Of a DNA stretch of 64,000 nt, positions 37,251 through 49,922 are shown in pieces (within the stretch, counting starts at the first letter, position 1; every line of letters begins with the position of its first letter). The notes beneath the pieces are model-generated. The model ran no database searches, had not been told where the DNA came from, and worked only from the letters and a program-made list of their open reading frames with translations. This stretch comes from Metallyticus violacea. Its lineage: Eukaryota; Arthropoda; Insecta; Mantodea; Metallyticidae. The DNA is taken from positions 3,602,001 through 3,666,000 of the forward strand of contig JAUJEO010000019.1 of NCBI GenBank assembly GCA_030762175.1, in the 5' to 3' direction. A program made the position numbers and the translations under genes.

Positions 37251-40200
37251 AGTAATATGAAAGAGAACCAGTTATCTCAAATAAGAACGGAAAAAAAGTG
37301 ATTCTAACGAAGTTTCCAAACTTCGAAAAAAATTTTTTTTCTTTTCGAGATTCTTTGCGCATAATATGCTTTTCTGAGGCTATCAAAGTAGTATAATGAA
37401 AGAGAACCAGTTATCTCAAATAAGAACCGAAAAAAATTATTCTAACGAATTTTCCAAACTTCGAAATACATTTTTTTTCTTTTCGAGATTCTTTGCGCAT
37501 AATATGCTTTTCTGAGGCTATCAAACTAGTATAATGAAAGAGAACCAGTTATCTCAAATAAGAAAGGAAAAAAAGTGACCAAACCGAAGTTTCCAAACTT
37601 CGAAAAATTTTTTTTTCTTTTCGAGATTCTTTGCGCATAATATGCTTTTCTGAGGCTATCAAACTAGTATAATGAAAGAGAACCAGTTAACTCAAATAAG
37701 AATGGAAAAAAAGTGATTCTAAGAAAGTTTCTAAGCTTCGAAAAAAATTTTTTTTCATTTCGAGATTCTTTGCGCATAATATGCTTTTCTGAGGCTATCA
37801 AACTAGTATAATGAAAGAGAACCAGTTATCTCAAATAAGAACGGAAAAAAGTGATTCAAACGACGTTTCCAAACTTCGAAAAACAATTTTTTTCTTTTCG
37901 AGATTCTTTGCGCATAATATGCTTTACTGAGGCTATCAAACTAGTATAATGAAAGAGAACCATTTATCTCAAATAATAACGGGAAAAAAGTGATTCAAAC
38001 GAAGTTTCCAAACTTCGAAAAAAATTTGTTTTCTTTTCGAGATTCTTTGCGCATAATATGCTCTTCTGAGGCTATCAAACAAGTATAATGAAAGAGAACC
38101 AGTTATCTCAAATAAGATCGGAAAAAAAGTGATTCTAACGAAGTTTCCAAACTTCGAAAAAAATTTTTTTTCTTTTCGAGATTCTTTGCGCATAATATGC
38201 TTTACTGAGGCTATCAAACTAGCCTAATGAAAGAGAACCAGTTATCTCAAATAAGAACGGAAAAAAAGTGATTCTAACGAAGTTTCCAAACTTCGAAAAA
38301 CATTTTTTTTCTTTTCGAGATTCTTTGCGCATAATATGCTTTTCTGAGGCTATCAAACCAGTATAATGAAAGAGAACCAGTTAGCTCAAATAAGAACGGA
38401 AAAAAAGTGATTCTAACGAAGTTTCCAAACTTCAAAAAAAATTTTTTTTCTTTTCGAGATTCTTTGCGCATAAAATGCTTCTCTGAGGCTATCAAACTAG
38501 TATAATGAAAGAGAACCAGTTATCTCAAACAAGAACGGAAAAAAAGTGATTTAAACGAAGTTTCCAAACTTCGAAAAAAATTTTTCTTCTTTTCGAGATT
38601 CTTTGCGCATAATATGCTTTTCTGAGTCTATCAAACTAGTATAATGAAAGTGAACCAGTTATCTCAAATAAGAACGGAAAAAAGTGATTCAAACGACGTT
38701 TCCAAACTTCGAAAAATTTTTTTTTTCTTTTCGAGATTTTTTGCGCATAATATGCTTTACTGAGGCTATCAAACTAGTATAATGAAAGAGAACCAGTTAT
38801 CTCAAATAAGAACGGAAAAAAAGTGATTCTAACGAAGTTTCCAAACTTCGAAAAAAATTTTTCTTCTTTTCGAGATTCTTTGCGCATAATATTCTTCTCT
38901 GAGGCTATCAAACTAGTATAATGAAAGAGAACAAGTTATCTCAAACAAGAACGGAAAAAAAGTGATTCTAACGAAGTTTCCAAACTTCGAAAAAAATTTT
39001 TTTTCTTTTCGAGATTCTTTGCGCATAATATGCTTTTCTGAGGCTATCAAACTGTATAATGAAAGAGAACTAGTTATCTCAAATAAGAACGGAAAAAAGT
39101 GATTCTAACGACGTTTCCAAACTTCGAAAAAAAATTTTCTTCTTTTCGAGATTCTTTGCGCATAATATGCTTCTCTGAGGCTATCAAACTACTATAATGA
39201 AACAGAACAAGTTATCTCAAACAAGAACGGAAAAAAAGTGATTCTAACGACGTTTCCAAACTTCGAAAAAAAATTTTTTTCTTTTCGAGATTCTTTGCGC
39301 ATAATATGCTTTTCTGAGGCTTTCAAACTACTATAATGAAAGAGAACCAGTTTTTTTCTCAAATAAGAACGGAAAAAAGTGATTTAAACGACGTTTCAGA
39401 ACTTCGAAAAAATTTTTTTTCTTTTGGAGATTCTTTGCGCATAATATGCTTTACTGAGGCTATCAAACTAGTATAATGAAAGAGAACCAGTTATCTCAAA
39501 TAAGAACGGAAAAAAGTGATTCAAACGACGTTTCCAAACTTCGAAAAAAAATTTTTTTCTTTTCGAGATTCTTTGCGCATAATATGCTTTACTGAGGCTA
39601 TCAAACTAGTATAATGAAAGAGAACCAGTTATCTCAAATAAGAACGGAAAAAAGTGATTTAAACGACGTTTCCAAACTTCGAAAAAAAATTTTTTTCTTT
39701 TCGAGATTCTTTGCGCATAATATGCTTTTCTGAGGCTATCAAACTAGTATAATGAAAGAGAACCAGTTATCTCAAATAAGAACGGAAAAAAGTGATTCAA
39801 ACGACGTTTCCAAACTTGGAAAAAAATTTTTTTTCTTTTCGAGATTCTTTGCGCATAATATGCTTTACTGAGGCTATCAAACTAGTATAATGAAAGAGAA
39901 CCAGTTATCTCAAATAAGAACGGAAAAAAAGTGATACAAACGAAGTTTCCAAACTTCAAAAAATTTTTTTTTCTTTTCGACATTCTTTGCGCATAATATG
40001 CTTTTCTGAGGCTATCAAACTAGTATAATGAAAGAGAACCAGTTATCTCAAACAAGAACGGAAAAAAAGTGATTTTAAAGAAGTTTACAAACATCGAAAA
40101 AAAATTTTCTTCTTTTCGAGATTCTTTGCGCATAATATGCTTTTCTGGGGCTATCAAACTAGTATAATGAAAGAGAACCAGTTATCTCAAATAAGAAGGG

Positions 40201-40633
40201 AAAAAAAGTGATTCTAACGAAGTGTCCAAACTTCGAAAAAAAATTTTTTTCTTTTCGAGATTCTTTGCGCATAATATGCTTTACTGAGGCTATCAAACTA
40301 GTATAATGAAAGAGAACCAGTTATCTCAAATAAGAACGGAAAAAAAGTGATTCAAACGAAGTTTCCAAACTTCGAAAAAAAATTGTTTTCTTTTCGAGAT
40401 TCTTTGCGCATAATATGATTTTCTGAGGCTATCAAACTACTATAATGAAAGAGAACCAGTTATCTCAAATAAGAACGGAAAAAAGTGACACAAACGACGT
40501 TTCCAAACTTCGAAAAAAATTTTTTTTCTTTTCGAGATTCTTTGCGCATAATATGCTTTACTGAGGCTATCAAACTAGTATAATGAAAGAGAACCAGTTA
40601 TCTCAAATAAGAACGGAAAAAAAGTGATTCTAA

Positions 40634-40651
40634 CGAAGTTTCCAAACTTCG
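40634..40651. repeat. 18-bp dyad in the monomer
   Basis: CGAAGTTT and AAACTTCG are perfect 8-bp inverted arms separated by CC. The same dyad occurs in a large fraction of monomers across the window. A second large class has CGACGTTT, which puts one mismatch into the left arm. V-type monomers (for example at 26513, 28593, 34128 and 46868) have CGAAATTT with AAACTTAA and lose the outer part of the dyad. A dyad of this size could be a protein site or a small cruciform. No function can be read from the sequence alone. Confidence 0.85.
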
Positions 40652-40666
40652 AAAAAAATTTTTTTT
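40652..40666. repeat. Self-complementary A-tract/T-tract in the monomer
   Basis: A7 is followed directly by T8, next to the dyad. Across the array the tract varies among A4-A9 and T4-T12, and some copies are interrupted (AAACAATTT, AAATTGTTTTC, TTTTTCTTC, TTTTTATC). Much of the 1-bp length variation between monomers arises here and in the upstream A-run. A/T tracts like this are known to stiffen or bend DNA and to influence nucleosome position. Applying that here is inference. Confidence 0.85.
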
Positions 40667-40992
40667 CTTTTCGAGATTCTTTGCGCATAATATGCTTTAC
40701 TGATGCTATCAAACTAGTATAATGAAAGAGAACCAGTTATCTCAAATTAGAACGGAAAAAAAGTGATTCAAACGACGTTTCCAAACTTCGAAAAAAAATT
40801 TTTTTCTTTTCGAGATTCTTTGCGCATAATATGCTTTACTGAGGCTATCAAACTAGTATAATGAAAGAGAACCAGTTATCTCAAATAAGAACGGAAAAAA
40901 GTGATTGAAACGACGTTTCCAAACTTCGAAAAAAATTTTTTTTCTTTTCGAGATTCTTTGCGCATAATATGCTTTACTGAGGCTATCAAACT

Positions 40993-43204
40993 AGTAATAT
41001 GAAAGAGAACCAGTTATCTCAAATAAGAACGGAAAAAAAGTGATTCTAACGAAGTTTCCAAACTTCGAAAAAAATTTTTTTTCTTTTCGAGATTCTTTGC
41101 GCATAATATGCTTTTCTGAGGCTATCAAAGTAGTATAATGAAAGAGAACCAGTTATCTCAAATAAGAACCGAAAAAAATTATTCTAACGAATTTTCCAAA
41201 CTTCGAAATACATTTTTTTTCTTTTCGAGATTCTTTGCGCATAATATGCTTTTCTGAGGCTATCAAACTGGTATAATGAAAGAGAACCAGTTATCTCAAA
41301 TAAGAAAGGAAAAAAAGTGATTCTAACGAAGTTTCCAAACTACGAAAAATTTTTTTTTCTTTTCGAGATTCTTTGCGCATAATATGCTTTTCTGAGGCTA
41401 TCAAACTAGTATAATGAAAGAAAACCAGTTAACTCAAATAAGAATGGAAAAAAAGTGATTCTAAGAAAGTTTCTAAGCTTCGAAAAAATTTTTTTTCATT
41501 TCGAGATTCTTTGCGCATAATATGCTTTTCTGAGGCTATCAAACTAGTATAATGAAAGAGAACCAGTTATCTCAAATAAGAACGGAAAAAAGTGATTCAA
41601 ACGACGTTTCCAAACTTCGAAAAACAATTTTTTTCTTTTCGAGATTCTTTGCGCATAATATGCTTTACTGAGGCTATCAAACTAGTATAATGAAAGAGAA
41701 CCATTTATCTCAAATAATAACGGAAAAAAAGTGATTCAAACGAAGTTTCCAAACTACGAAAAATTTTTTTTTCTTTTCGAGATTCTTTGCGCATAATATG
41801 CTTTTCTGAGGCTATCAAACTAGTATAATGAAAGAAAACCAGTTAACTCAAATAAGAATGGAAAAAAAGTGATTCTAAGAAAGTTTCTAAGCTTCGAAAA
41901 AAATTTTTTTTCATTTCGAGATTCTTTGCGCATAATATGCTTTTCTGAGGCTATCAAACTAGTATAATGAAAGAGAACCAGTTATCTCAAATAAGAACGG
42001 AAAAAAGTGATTGAAACGACGTTTCCAAACTTCGAAAAAAATTTTTTTTCTTTTCGAGATTCTTTGCGCATAATATGCTTTACTGAGGCTATCAAACTAG
42101 TAATATGAAAGAGAACCAGTTATCTCAAATAAGAACGGAAAAAAAGTGATTCTAACGAAGTTTCCAAACTTCGAAAAAAATTTTTTTTCTTTTCGAGATT
42201 CTTTGCGCATAATATGCTTTTCTGAGGCTATCAAAGTAGTATAATGAAAGAGAACCAGTTATCTCAAATAAGAACCGAAAAAAATTATTCTAACGAATTT
42301 TCCAAACTTCGAAATACATTTTTTTTCTTTTCGAGATTCTTTGCGCATAATATGCTTTTCTGAGGCTATCAAACTGGTATAATGAAAGAGAACCAGTTAT
42401 CTCAAATAAGAAAGGAAAAAAAGTGATTCTAACGAAGTTTCCAAACTACGAAAAATTTTTTTTTCTTTTCGAGATTCTTTGCGCATAATATGCTTTTCTG
42501 AGGCTATCAAACTAGTATAATGAAAGAAAACCAGTTAACTCAAATAAGAATGGAAAAAAAGTGATTCTAAGAAAGTTTCTAAGCTTCGAAAAAAATTTTT
42601 TTTCATTTCGAGATTCTTTGCGCATAATATGCTTTTCTGAGGCTATCAAACTAGTATAATGAAAGAGAACCAGTTATCTCAAATAAGAACGGAAAAAAGT
42701 GATTCAAACGACGTTTCCAAACTTCGAAAAACAATTTTTTTCTTTTCGAGATTCTTTGCGCATAATATGCTTTACTGAGGCTATCAAACTAGTATAATGA
42801 AAGAGAACCATTTATCTCAAATAATAACGGGAAAAAAGTGATTCAAACGAAGTTTCCAAACTTCGAAAAAAAATTTTTTTCTTTTCGAGATTCTTTGCGC
42901 ATAATATGCTCTTCTGATTCTATAAAACAAGTATAATGAAAGAGAACCAGTTATCTCAAATAAGATCGGAAAAAAAGTGATTCTAACGAAGTTTCCAAAC
43001 TTCGAAAAAAATTTTTTTTCTTTTCGAGATTCTTTGCGCATAATATGCTTTACTGACGCTATCAAACTAGCCTAATGAAAGAGAACCAGTTATCTCAAAT
43101 AAGAACGGAAAAAAAGTAATTCTAACGAAGTTTCCAAACTTCGAAACAAATTTTTTTTCTTTTCGAGATTCTTTGCGCATAATATGCTTTTCTGAGGCTA
43201 TCAA
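40993..43204 (+). repeat. 1106-bp local repeat (8 monomers) with three close A monomers
   Basis: S occurs at 40993 and 42099, and A at 41475 and 42581, both shifted 1106 bp. A third A at 41889 lies 414 bp (3 monomers) after 41475. Near 41750 a B-like monomer without the GGG (ATAATAACGGAAAA) ends in the AACTACGAAAAA form of U, which brings in the extra A. AACTGGTATAATG before U is shared by both copies (near 41267 and 42373). Confidence 0.8.
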
Positions 43205-45360
43205 ACCAGTATAATGAAAGAGAACCAGTTATCTCAAATAAGAACGGAAAAAAAGTGATTCTAACGAAGTTTCCAAACTTCGAAAAAAATTTTTCTTCTT
43301 TTCGAGATTCTTTGCGCATAATATTCTTCTCTGAGGCTATCAAACTAGTATAATGAAAGAGAACAAGTTATCTCAAACAAGAACGGAAAAAAAGTGATTC
43401 TAACGAAGTTTCCAAACTTCGAAAAAAATTTTTTTTCTTTTCGAGATTCTTTGCGCATAATATGCTTTTCTGAGGCTATCAAACTGTATAATGAAAGAGA
43501 ACTAGTTATCTCAAATAAGAACGGAAAAAAGTGATTCTAACGACGTTTCCAAACTTCGAAAAAAATTTTTCTTCTTTTCGAGATTCTTTGCGCATAATAT
43601 GCTTCTCTGAGGCTATCAAACTAGTATAATGAAACAGAACAAGTTATCTCAAACAAGAACGGAAAAAAAGTGATTCTAACGAAGTTTCCAAACTTCGAAA
43701 AAAATTTTTTTTCTTTTCGAGATTCTTTGCGCATAATATGCTTTTCTGAGGCTATCAAACTAGTATAATGAAAGAGAACCAGTTATCTCAAATAAGAACG
43801 GAAAAAAAGTGATTCCAACGAAGTTTCCAAACTTCGAAAAAAAATTTTTTTCTTTTCGAGATTCTTTGCGCATAATATGCTTTTCTGAGGCTATCAAACT
43901 ACTATAATGAAAGAGAACCAGTTTTTTTCTCAAATAAGAACGGAAAAAAGTGATTTAAACGACGTTTCAGAACTTCGAAAAAATTTTTTTTCTTTTGGAG
44001 ATTCTTTGCGCATAATATGCTTTACTGAGGCTATCAAACTAGTATAATGAAAGAGAACCAGTTATCTCAAATAAGAACGGAAAAAAGTGATTCAAACGAC
44101 GTTTCCAAACTTCGAAAAAAAATTTTTTTCTTTTCGAGATTCTTTGCGCATAATATGCTTTACTGAGGTTATCAAACTAGTATAATGAAAGAGAACCAGT
44201 TATCTCAAATAAGAACGGAAAAAAGTGATTTAAACGACGTTTCCAAACTTCGAAAAAAATTTTTTTTCTTTTCGAGATTCTTTGCGCATAATATGCTTTT
44301 CTGAGGCTATCAAACTAGTATAATGAAAGAGAACCAGTTATCTCAAATAAGAACGGAAAAAAGTGATTCAAACGACGTTTCCAAACTGGGAAAAAAATTT
44401 TTTTTCTTTTCGAGATTCTTTGCGCATAATATGCTTTACTGAGGCTATCAAACTAGTATAATGAAAGAGAACCAGTTATCTCAAATAAGAACGGAAAAAA
44501 AGTGATACAAACGAAGTTTCCAAACTTCAAAAAAAATTTTTTTTCTTTTCGACATTCTTTGCGCATAATATGCTTTTCTGAGGCTATCAAACTAGTATAA
44601 TGAAAGAGAACCAGTTATCTCAAATAAGAACGGAAAAAAAGTGATTCTAACGACGTTTCCAAACTTCGAAAAAAATTTTTTTTCTTTTCGAGATTCTTTG
44701 CGCATAAAATGCTTCTCTGAGGCTATCAAACTAGTATAATGAAAGAGAACCAGTTATCTCAAACAAGAACGGAAAAAAAGTGATTTAAACGAAGTTTCCA
44801 AACTTCGAAAAAAATTTTTCTTCTTTTCGAGATTCTTTGCGCATAATATGCTTTTCTGAGTCTATCAAACTAGTATAATGAAAGTGAACCAGTTATCTCA
44901 AATAAGAACGGAAAAAAGTGATTCAAACGACGTTTCCAAACTTCGAAAAATTTTTTTTTTCTTTTCGAGATTTTTTGCGCATAATATGCTTTACTGAAGC
45001 TATCAAACTAGTATAATGAAAGAGAACCAGTTATCTCAAATAAGAACGGAAAAAAAGTGATTCTAACGAAGTTTCCAAACTTCGAAAAAAATTTTTCTTC
45101 TTTTCGAGATTCTTTGCGCATAATATTCTTCTCTGAGGCTATCAAACTAGTATAATGAAAGAGAACAAGTTATCTCAAACAAGAACGGAAAAAAAGTGAT
45201 TCTAAAGATGTTTCCAAACTTCGAAAAAAATTTTTTTTCTTTTCGAGATTCTTTGCGCATAATATGCTTTTCTGAGGCTATCAAACTGTATAATGAAAGA
45301 GAACTAGTTATCTCAAATAAGAACGGAAAAAAGTGATTCTAACGACGTTTCCAAACTTCG
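42099..45360 (+). repeat. 4848-bp higher-order unit, copy 2, rearranged end
   Basis: It follows copy 1 through A, B, C, D, G, H, I, J (43918), K and L (44502). After L it does not continue to M. At about 44640-44700 a monomer with GATTCTAACGACG ends in GCATAAAATGC (E type), and the series restarts at E-F-G-H. Private changes are TGACGCTATC near 43054, AAAAGTAATTC near 43114 and AACTGGGAAAA near 44385. Confidence 0.75.
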
Positions 45361-48300
45361 AAAAAAAATTTTCTTCTTTTCGAGATTCTTTGCGCATAAT
45401 ATGCTTCTCTGAGGCTATCAAACTAGTATAATGAAACAGAACAAGTTATCTCAAATAAGAACGGAAAAAAGTGATTTAAACGACGTTTCAGAACTTCGAA
45501 AAAATTTTTTTTCTTTTGGAGATTCATTGCGCATAATATGCTTTACTGAGGCTATCAAACTAGTATAATGAAAGAGAACCATTTATCTCAAATAAGAACG
45601 GAAAAAAGTGATTCAAACGACGTTTCCAAACTTCGAAAAAAAAATTTTTTTCTTTTCGAGATTCTTTGCGCATAATATGCTTTACTGAGGCTATCAAACT
45701 AGTATAATGAAAGAGAACCAGTTATCTCAAATAAGAACGGAAAAAAGTGATTTAAACGACGTTTCCAAACTTCGAAAAAAAATTTTTTTCTTTTCGAGAT
45801 TCTTTGCGCATAATATGCTTTTCTGAGGATATCAAACTAGTATAATGAAAGAGAACCAGTTATCTCAAATAAGAACGGAAAAAAGTGATTCAAACGACGT
45901 TTCCAAACTTGGAAAAAAATTTTTTTTCTTTTCGAGATTCTTTGCGCATAATATGCTTTACTGAGGCTATCAAACTAGTATAATGAAAGAGAACCAGTTA
46001 TCTCAAATAAGAACGGAAAAAAAGTGATACAAACGAAGTTTCCAAACTTCAAAAAAAATTTTTTTTCTTTTCGACATTCTTTGCGCATAATATGCTTTTC
46101 TGAGGCTATCAAACTAGTATAATGAAAGAGAACCAGTTATCTCAAACAAGAACGGAAAAAAAGTGACTTTAAAGAAGTTTACAAACATCGAAAAAAAATT
46201 TTCTTCTTTTCGAGATTCTTTGCGCATAATATGCTTTTCTGGGGCTATCAAACTAGTATAATGAAAGAGAACCAGTTATCTCAAATAAGAACGGAAAAAA
46301 AGTGATTCTAACGAAGTTTCCAAACTTCGAAAAAAAATTTTTTTCTTTTCGAGATTCTTTGCGCATAATATGCTTTACTGAGGCTATCAAACTAGTATAA
46401 TGAAAGAGAACCAGTTATCTCAAATAAGAACGGAAAAAAAGTGATTCAAACGAAGTTTCCAAACTTCGAAAAAAAATTGTTTTCTTTTCGAGATTCTTTG
46501 CGCATAATATGATTTTCTGAGGCTATCAAACTACTATAATGAAAGAGAACCAGTTATCTCAAATAAGAACGGAAAAAAGTGACACAAACGACCTTTCCAA
46601 ACTTCGAAAAAAATTTTTTTTCTTTTCGAGATTCTTTGCGCATAATATGCTTTACTGAGGCTATCAAAGTAGTATAATGAAAGAGAACCAGTTATCTCAA
46701 ATAAGAACGGAAAAAAAGTGATTCTAACGAAGTTTCCAAACTTCGAAAAAATTTTTTTTTCTTTTCAAGATTCTTTGCGCATAATATGCTTTACTAAGGC
46801 TATCAAACTAGTATAATGAAAGAGAACCATTTATCTCAAATAATAACGGAAAAAAAGTGATTCAAACGAAATTACCAAACTTAAAAAAAAAAATTTTTTT
46901 CTTTTCGAGATTCTTTGCGCATAATATGCTCTTCTGAGGCTATCAAACTAGTATAATGAAAGAGAACCAGTTATCTCAAATAAGAACGGAAAAAAAGTGA
47001 TTCTAACGAAGTTTCCAAACTTCGAAAAAAATTTTTTTTCTTTTCGAGATTCTTTGAGCATAATATGCTTTACTGAGGCTATCAAACTAGCATAATGAAA
47101 GAGAACCAGTTATCTCAAATAAGAACGGAAAAAAAGTGATTCTAACGAAGTTTCCAAACTTCGAAAAATTTTTTTTTTCTTTTCGAGATTCTTTGCGCAT
47201 AATATGCTTTTCTGAGGCTATCAAACCAGTATAATGAAAGAGAACCAGTTAGCTCAAATAAGAACGGAAAAAAAGTGATTCTAACGAAGTTTCCAAACTT
47301 CAAAAAAAATTTTTTTTCTTTTCGAGATTCTTTGCGCATAAAATGCTTCTCTGAGGCTATCAAACTAGTATAATGAAAGAGAACCAGTTATCTCAAACAA
47401 GAACGGAAAAAAAGTGATTTAAACGAAGTTTCCAAACTCGAAAATTTTTTTTTTTCTTTTCGAGATTTTTTGCGCATAATATGCTTTACTGAGGCTATCA
47501 AACTAGTATAATGAAAGAGAACCAGTTATCTCAAATAAGAACGGAAAAAAAGTGATTCTAACGAAGTCTCCAAACTTCGAAAAAAATTTTTCTTCTTTTC
47601 GAGATTCTTTGCGCATAATATGCTTCTCTGAGGCTTTCAAACTAGTATAATGAAAGAGAACAAGTTATCTCAAACAAGAACAGAAAAAAAGTGATTCTAA
47701 CGAAGTTTCGAAACTTCGAAAAAAAATTTTTATCTTTTCGAGATTCTTTGCGCATAATATGCTTTTCTGAGGCTATCAAACTGTATAATGAAAGAGAACT
47801 AGTTATCTCAAATAAGAACGGAAAAAAGTGATTCTAACGACGTTTCCAAACTTCGAAAAAAATTTTTCTTCTTTTCGAGATTCTTTGCGCATAATATGCT
47901 TCTCTGAGGCTATCAAACTAGTATAATGAAACAGAACAAGTTATCTCAAACAAGAACGGAAAAAAAGTGATTCTAACGAAGTTTCCAAACTTCGAAAAAA
48001 ATTTTTTTTCTTTTCGAGATTCTTTGCGCATAATATGCTTTTCTGAGGCTATCAAACTGTATAATGAAAGAGAACTAGTTATCTCAAATAAGAACAGAAA
48101 AAAGTGATTCTAACGACGTTTCCAAACTTCGAAAAAAAATTTTTTTCTTTTCGAGACTTTGCGCATAATATGCTTTTCTGAGGCTATCAAACTACTATAA
48201 TGAAAGAGAACCAGTTTTCTCAAATAAGAACGGAAAAAAGTGATTTAAACGACGTTTCCAAACTTCGAAAAAATTTTTTTTCTTTTCGAGATTCTTTGCG

Positions 48301-49922
48301 CATAATATGTTTTACTGAGGCTATCAAACTAGTATAATGAAAGAGAACCAGTTATCTCAAATAAGAACGGAAAAAAGTGATTCAAACGACGTTTTCAAAC
48401 TTCGAAAAAAAATTTTTTTCTTTTCGAGATTCTTTGCGCATAATATGCTTTACTGAGGCTATCAAACTAGTATAATGAAAGAGAACCAGTTATCTCAAAT
48501 AAGAACGGAAAAAAGTGATTTAAACGACGTTTCCAAACTTCGAAAAAAATTTTTTCTTTTCGAGATTCTTTGCGCATAATATGCTTTACTGAGGCTATCA
48601 AACTAGTATAATGAAAGAGAACCAGTTATCTCAAATAAGAACGGAAAAAAGTGATTCAAACGACGTTTCCAAACTTCGAAAAAATTTTTTTTTCTTTTCG
48701 AGATTCTTTGCGCATAATATGCTTTACTGAGGCTATCAAACTAATATAATGAAAGAGAACCAGTTATCTCAAATAAGAACGGAAAAAAGTGATTCAAACG
48801 ACGTTTCCAAATTTCGAAAAAAATTTTTTTTCTTTTCGAGATTCTTTGCGCATAATATGCTTTACTGAGGCTATCAAACTAGTATAATGAAAGAGAACCA
48901 GTTATCTCAAATAAGAACGGAAAAAAGTGATTGAAACGACGTTTCCAAACTTCGAAAAAAAATTTTTTTCTCTTCGAGATTCTTTGCGCATAATATGCTT
49001 TACTGAGGCTATCAAACTAGTAATATGAAAGAGAACCAGTTATCTCAAATAAGAACGGAAAAAAAGTGATTCTAACGAAGTTTCCAAACTTCGAAAAAAA
49101 TTTTTTTTCTTTTCGAGATTCTTTGCGCATAATATGCTTTTCTGAGGCTATCAAAGTAGTATAATGAAAGAGAACCAGTTATCTCAAATAAGAACCGAAA
49201 AAAATTATTCTAACGAATTTTCCAAACTTCGAAATACATTTTTTTTCTTTTCGAGATTCTTTGCGCATAATATGCTTTTCTGAGGCTATCAAACTAGTAT
49301 AATGAAAGAGAACCAGTTATCTCAAATAAGAAAGGAAAAAAAGTGATTCTAACGAAGTTTCCAAACTTCGAAAATTTTTTTTTCTTTTCGAGATTCTTTG
49401 CGCATAATATGCTTTTCTGAGGCTATCAAACTAGTATAATGAAAGAGAACCAGTTAACTCAAATAAGAATGGAAAAAAAGTGATTCTAAGAAAGTTTCTA
49501 AGCTTTGAAAAAAATTTTTTTTCATTTCGAGATTCTTTGCGCATAATATGCTTTTCTGAGGCTATCAAACTAGTATAATGAAAGAGAACCAGTTATCTCA
49601 AATAAGAACGGAAAAAAGTGATTCAAACGACGTTTCCAAACTTCGAAAAACAATTTTTTTCTTTTCGAGATTCTTTGCGCATAATATGCTTTACTGAGGC
49701 TATCAAACTAGTATAATGAAAGAGAACCAGTTATCTCAAATAAGAACGGAAAAAAGTGATTTAAACGACGTTTCCAAACTTCGAAAAAAAAATTTTTTCT
49801 TTTCGAGATTCTTTGCGCATAATATGCTTTTCTGAGGCTATCAAACTAGTATAATGAAAGAGAACCAGTTATCTCAAATAAGAACGGAAAAAAAGTGATA
49901 CAAACGAAGTTTCCAAACTTCG
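45361..49922 (+). repeat. 4562-bp tandem duplication, copy 1 (33 monomers)
   Basis: The order is I/J hybrid, K, L, M, N-like, O, P, W, V, X, D, E, a fused F, G, H, I, H, short J, several CGACG monomers, S, T, U, A (49500) and L. Rare private spellings all recur 4562 bp later: GATTCATTGCGC (45523), CGACCTTTCC (46590), CCAAACTCGAAAA (near 47431), CGAGACTTTGCGC with a 3-base loss (48152), ATATGTTTTACTG (near 48306), TCTCTTCGAG (near 48970) and AGCTTTGAAA (49501). Confidence 0.95.

Larger units (their letters stand above)
40590..40728 (+). repeat. Consensus-like reference monomer (139 bp)
   Basis: This copy is close to the commonest form and serves as a reference. Its parts are: AGAACCAGTTATCTCAAATA (1-20), AGAACGG and a run of seven A, GTGATTCTAA, the 18-bp dyad (45-62), A7T8 (63-77), CTTTTCGAGATTCTTTGCGC (78-97), ATAATATGC, then the tail ending CTAGTATAATGAAAG. 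It carries 42 G/C of 139 bases when position 116 is taken as the common GAGGCT form. This copy itself has the GATGCT variant there. The phase is arbitrary: I set the unit to begin at AGAACC. Confidence 0.9.
37251..42098 (+). repeat. 4848-bp higher-order unit, copy 1 (35 monomers)
   Basis: S (37251), A (37733), B and C (38221) recur at 42099, 42581 and 43069, all shifted 4848 bp. In the middle of the unit the shift drops to 4571 bp (J 39347/43918, L 39931/44502), so copy 2 has lost two monomers. The order is S-T-U-A-B-C-D-E-F-G-H-I-J-K-L-M-N-O-P-Q-R-S-T-U-A. The end contains a local 8-monomer repeat, listed separately. Confidence 0.75.

Noticed and set aside
40634..40651. Possible CENP-B box on the minus strand (CTTCGTTAGAATCAC)
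   Set aside because: The left half resembles the TTCGTTNGAA part of the CENP-B box, but the essential CGGG is replaced by CACT. It does not meet the core motif, so I do not call it.
40635..40651. Heat-shock-element-like GAA-nn-TTC in the dyad
   Set aside because: GAAGTTTC fits one inverted GAA/TTC pair, but the next pentamer reads AAC, so three alternating units are not present. It arises from the dyad.
40691..40700. Small inverted repeat GCATA-A-TATGC as a terminator or hairpin
   Set aside because: The arms are 5 bp with a 1-base spacer, too short to fold stably. It is simply part of the conserved monomer core.
40718..40726. TATAAT/TATA-like element (AGTATAATG) in every monomer
   Set aside because: In an A+T-rich repeat such a string is expected by chance. 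There is no associated -35, initiator or downstream gene, so I do not annotate promoters.
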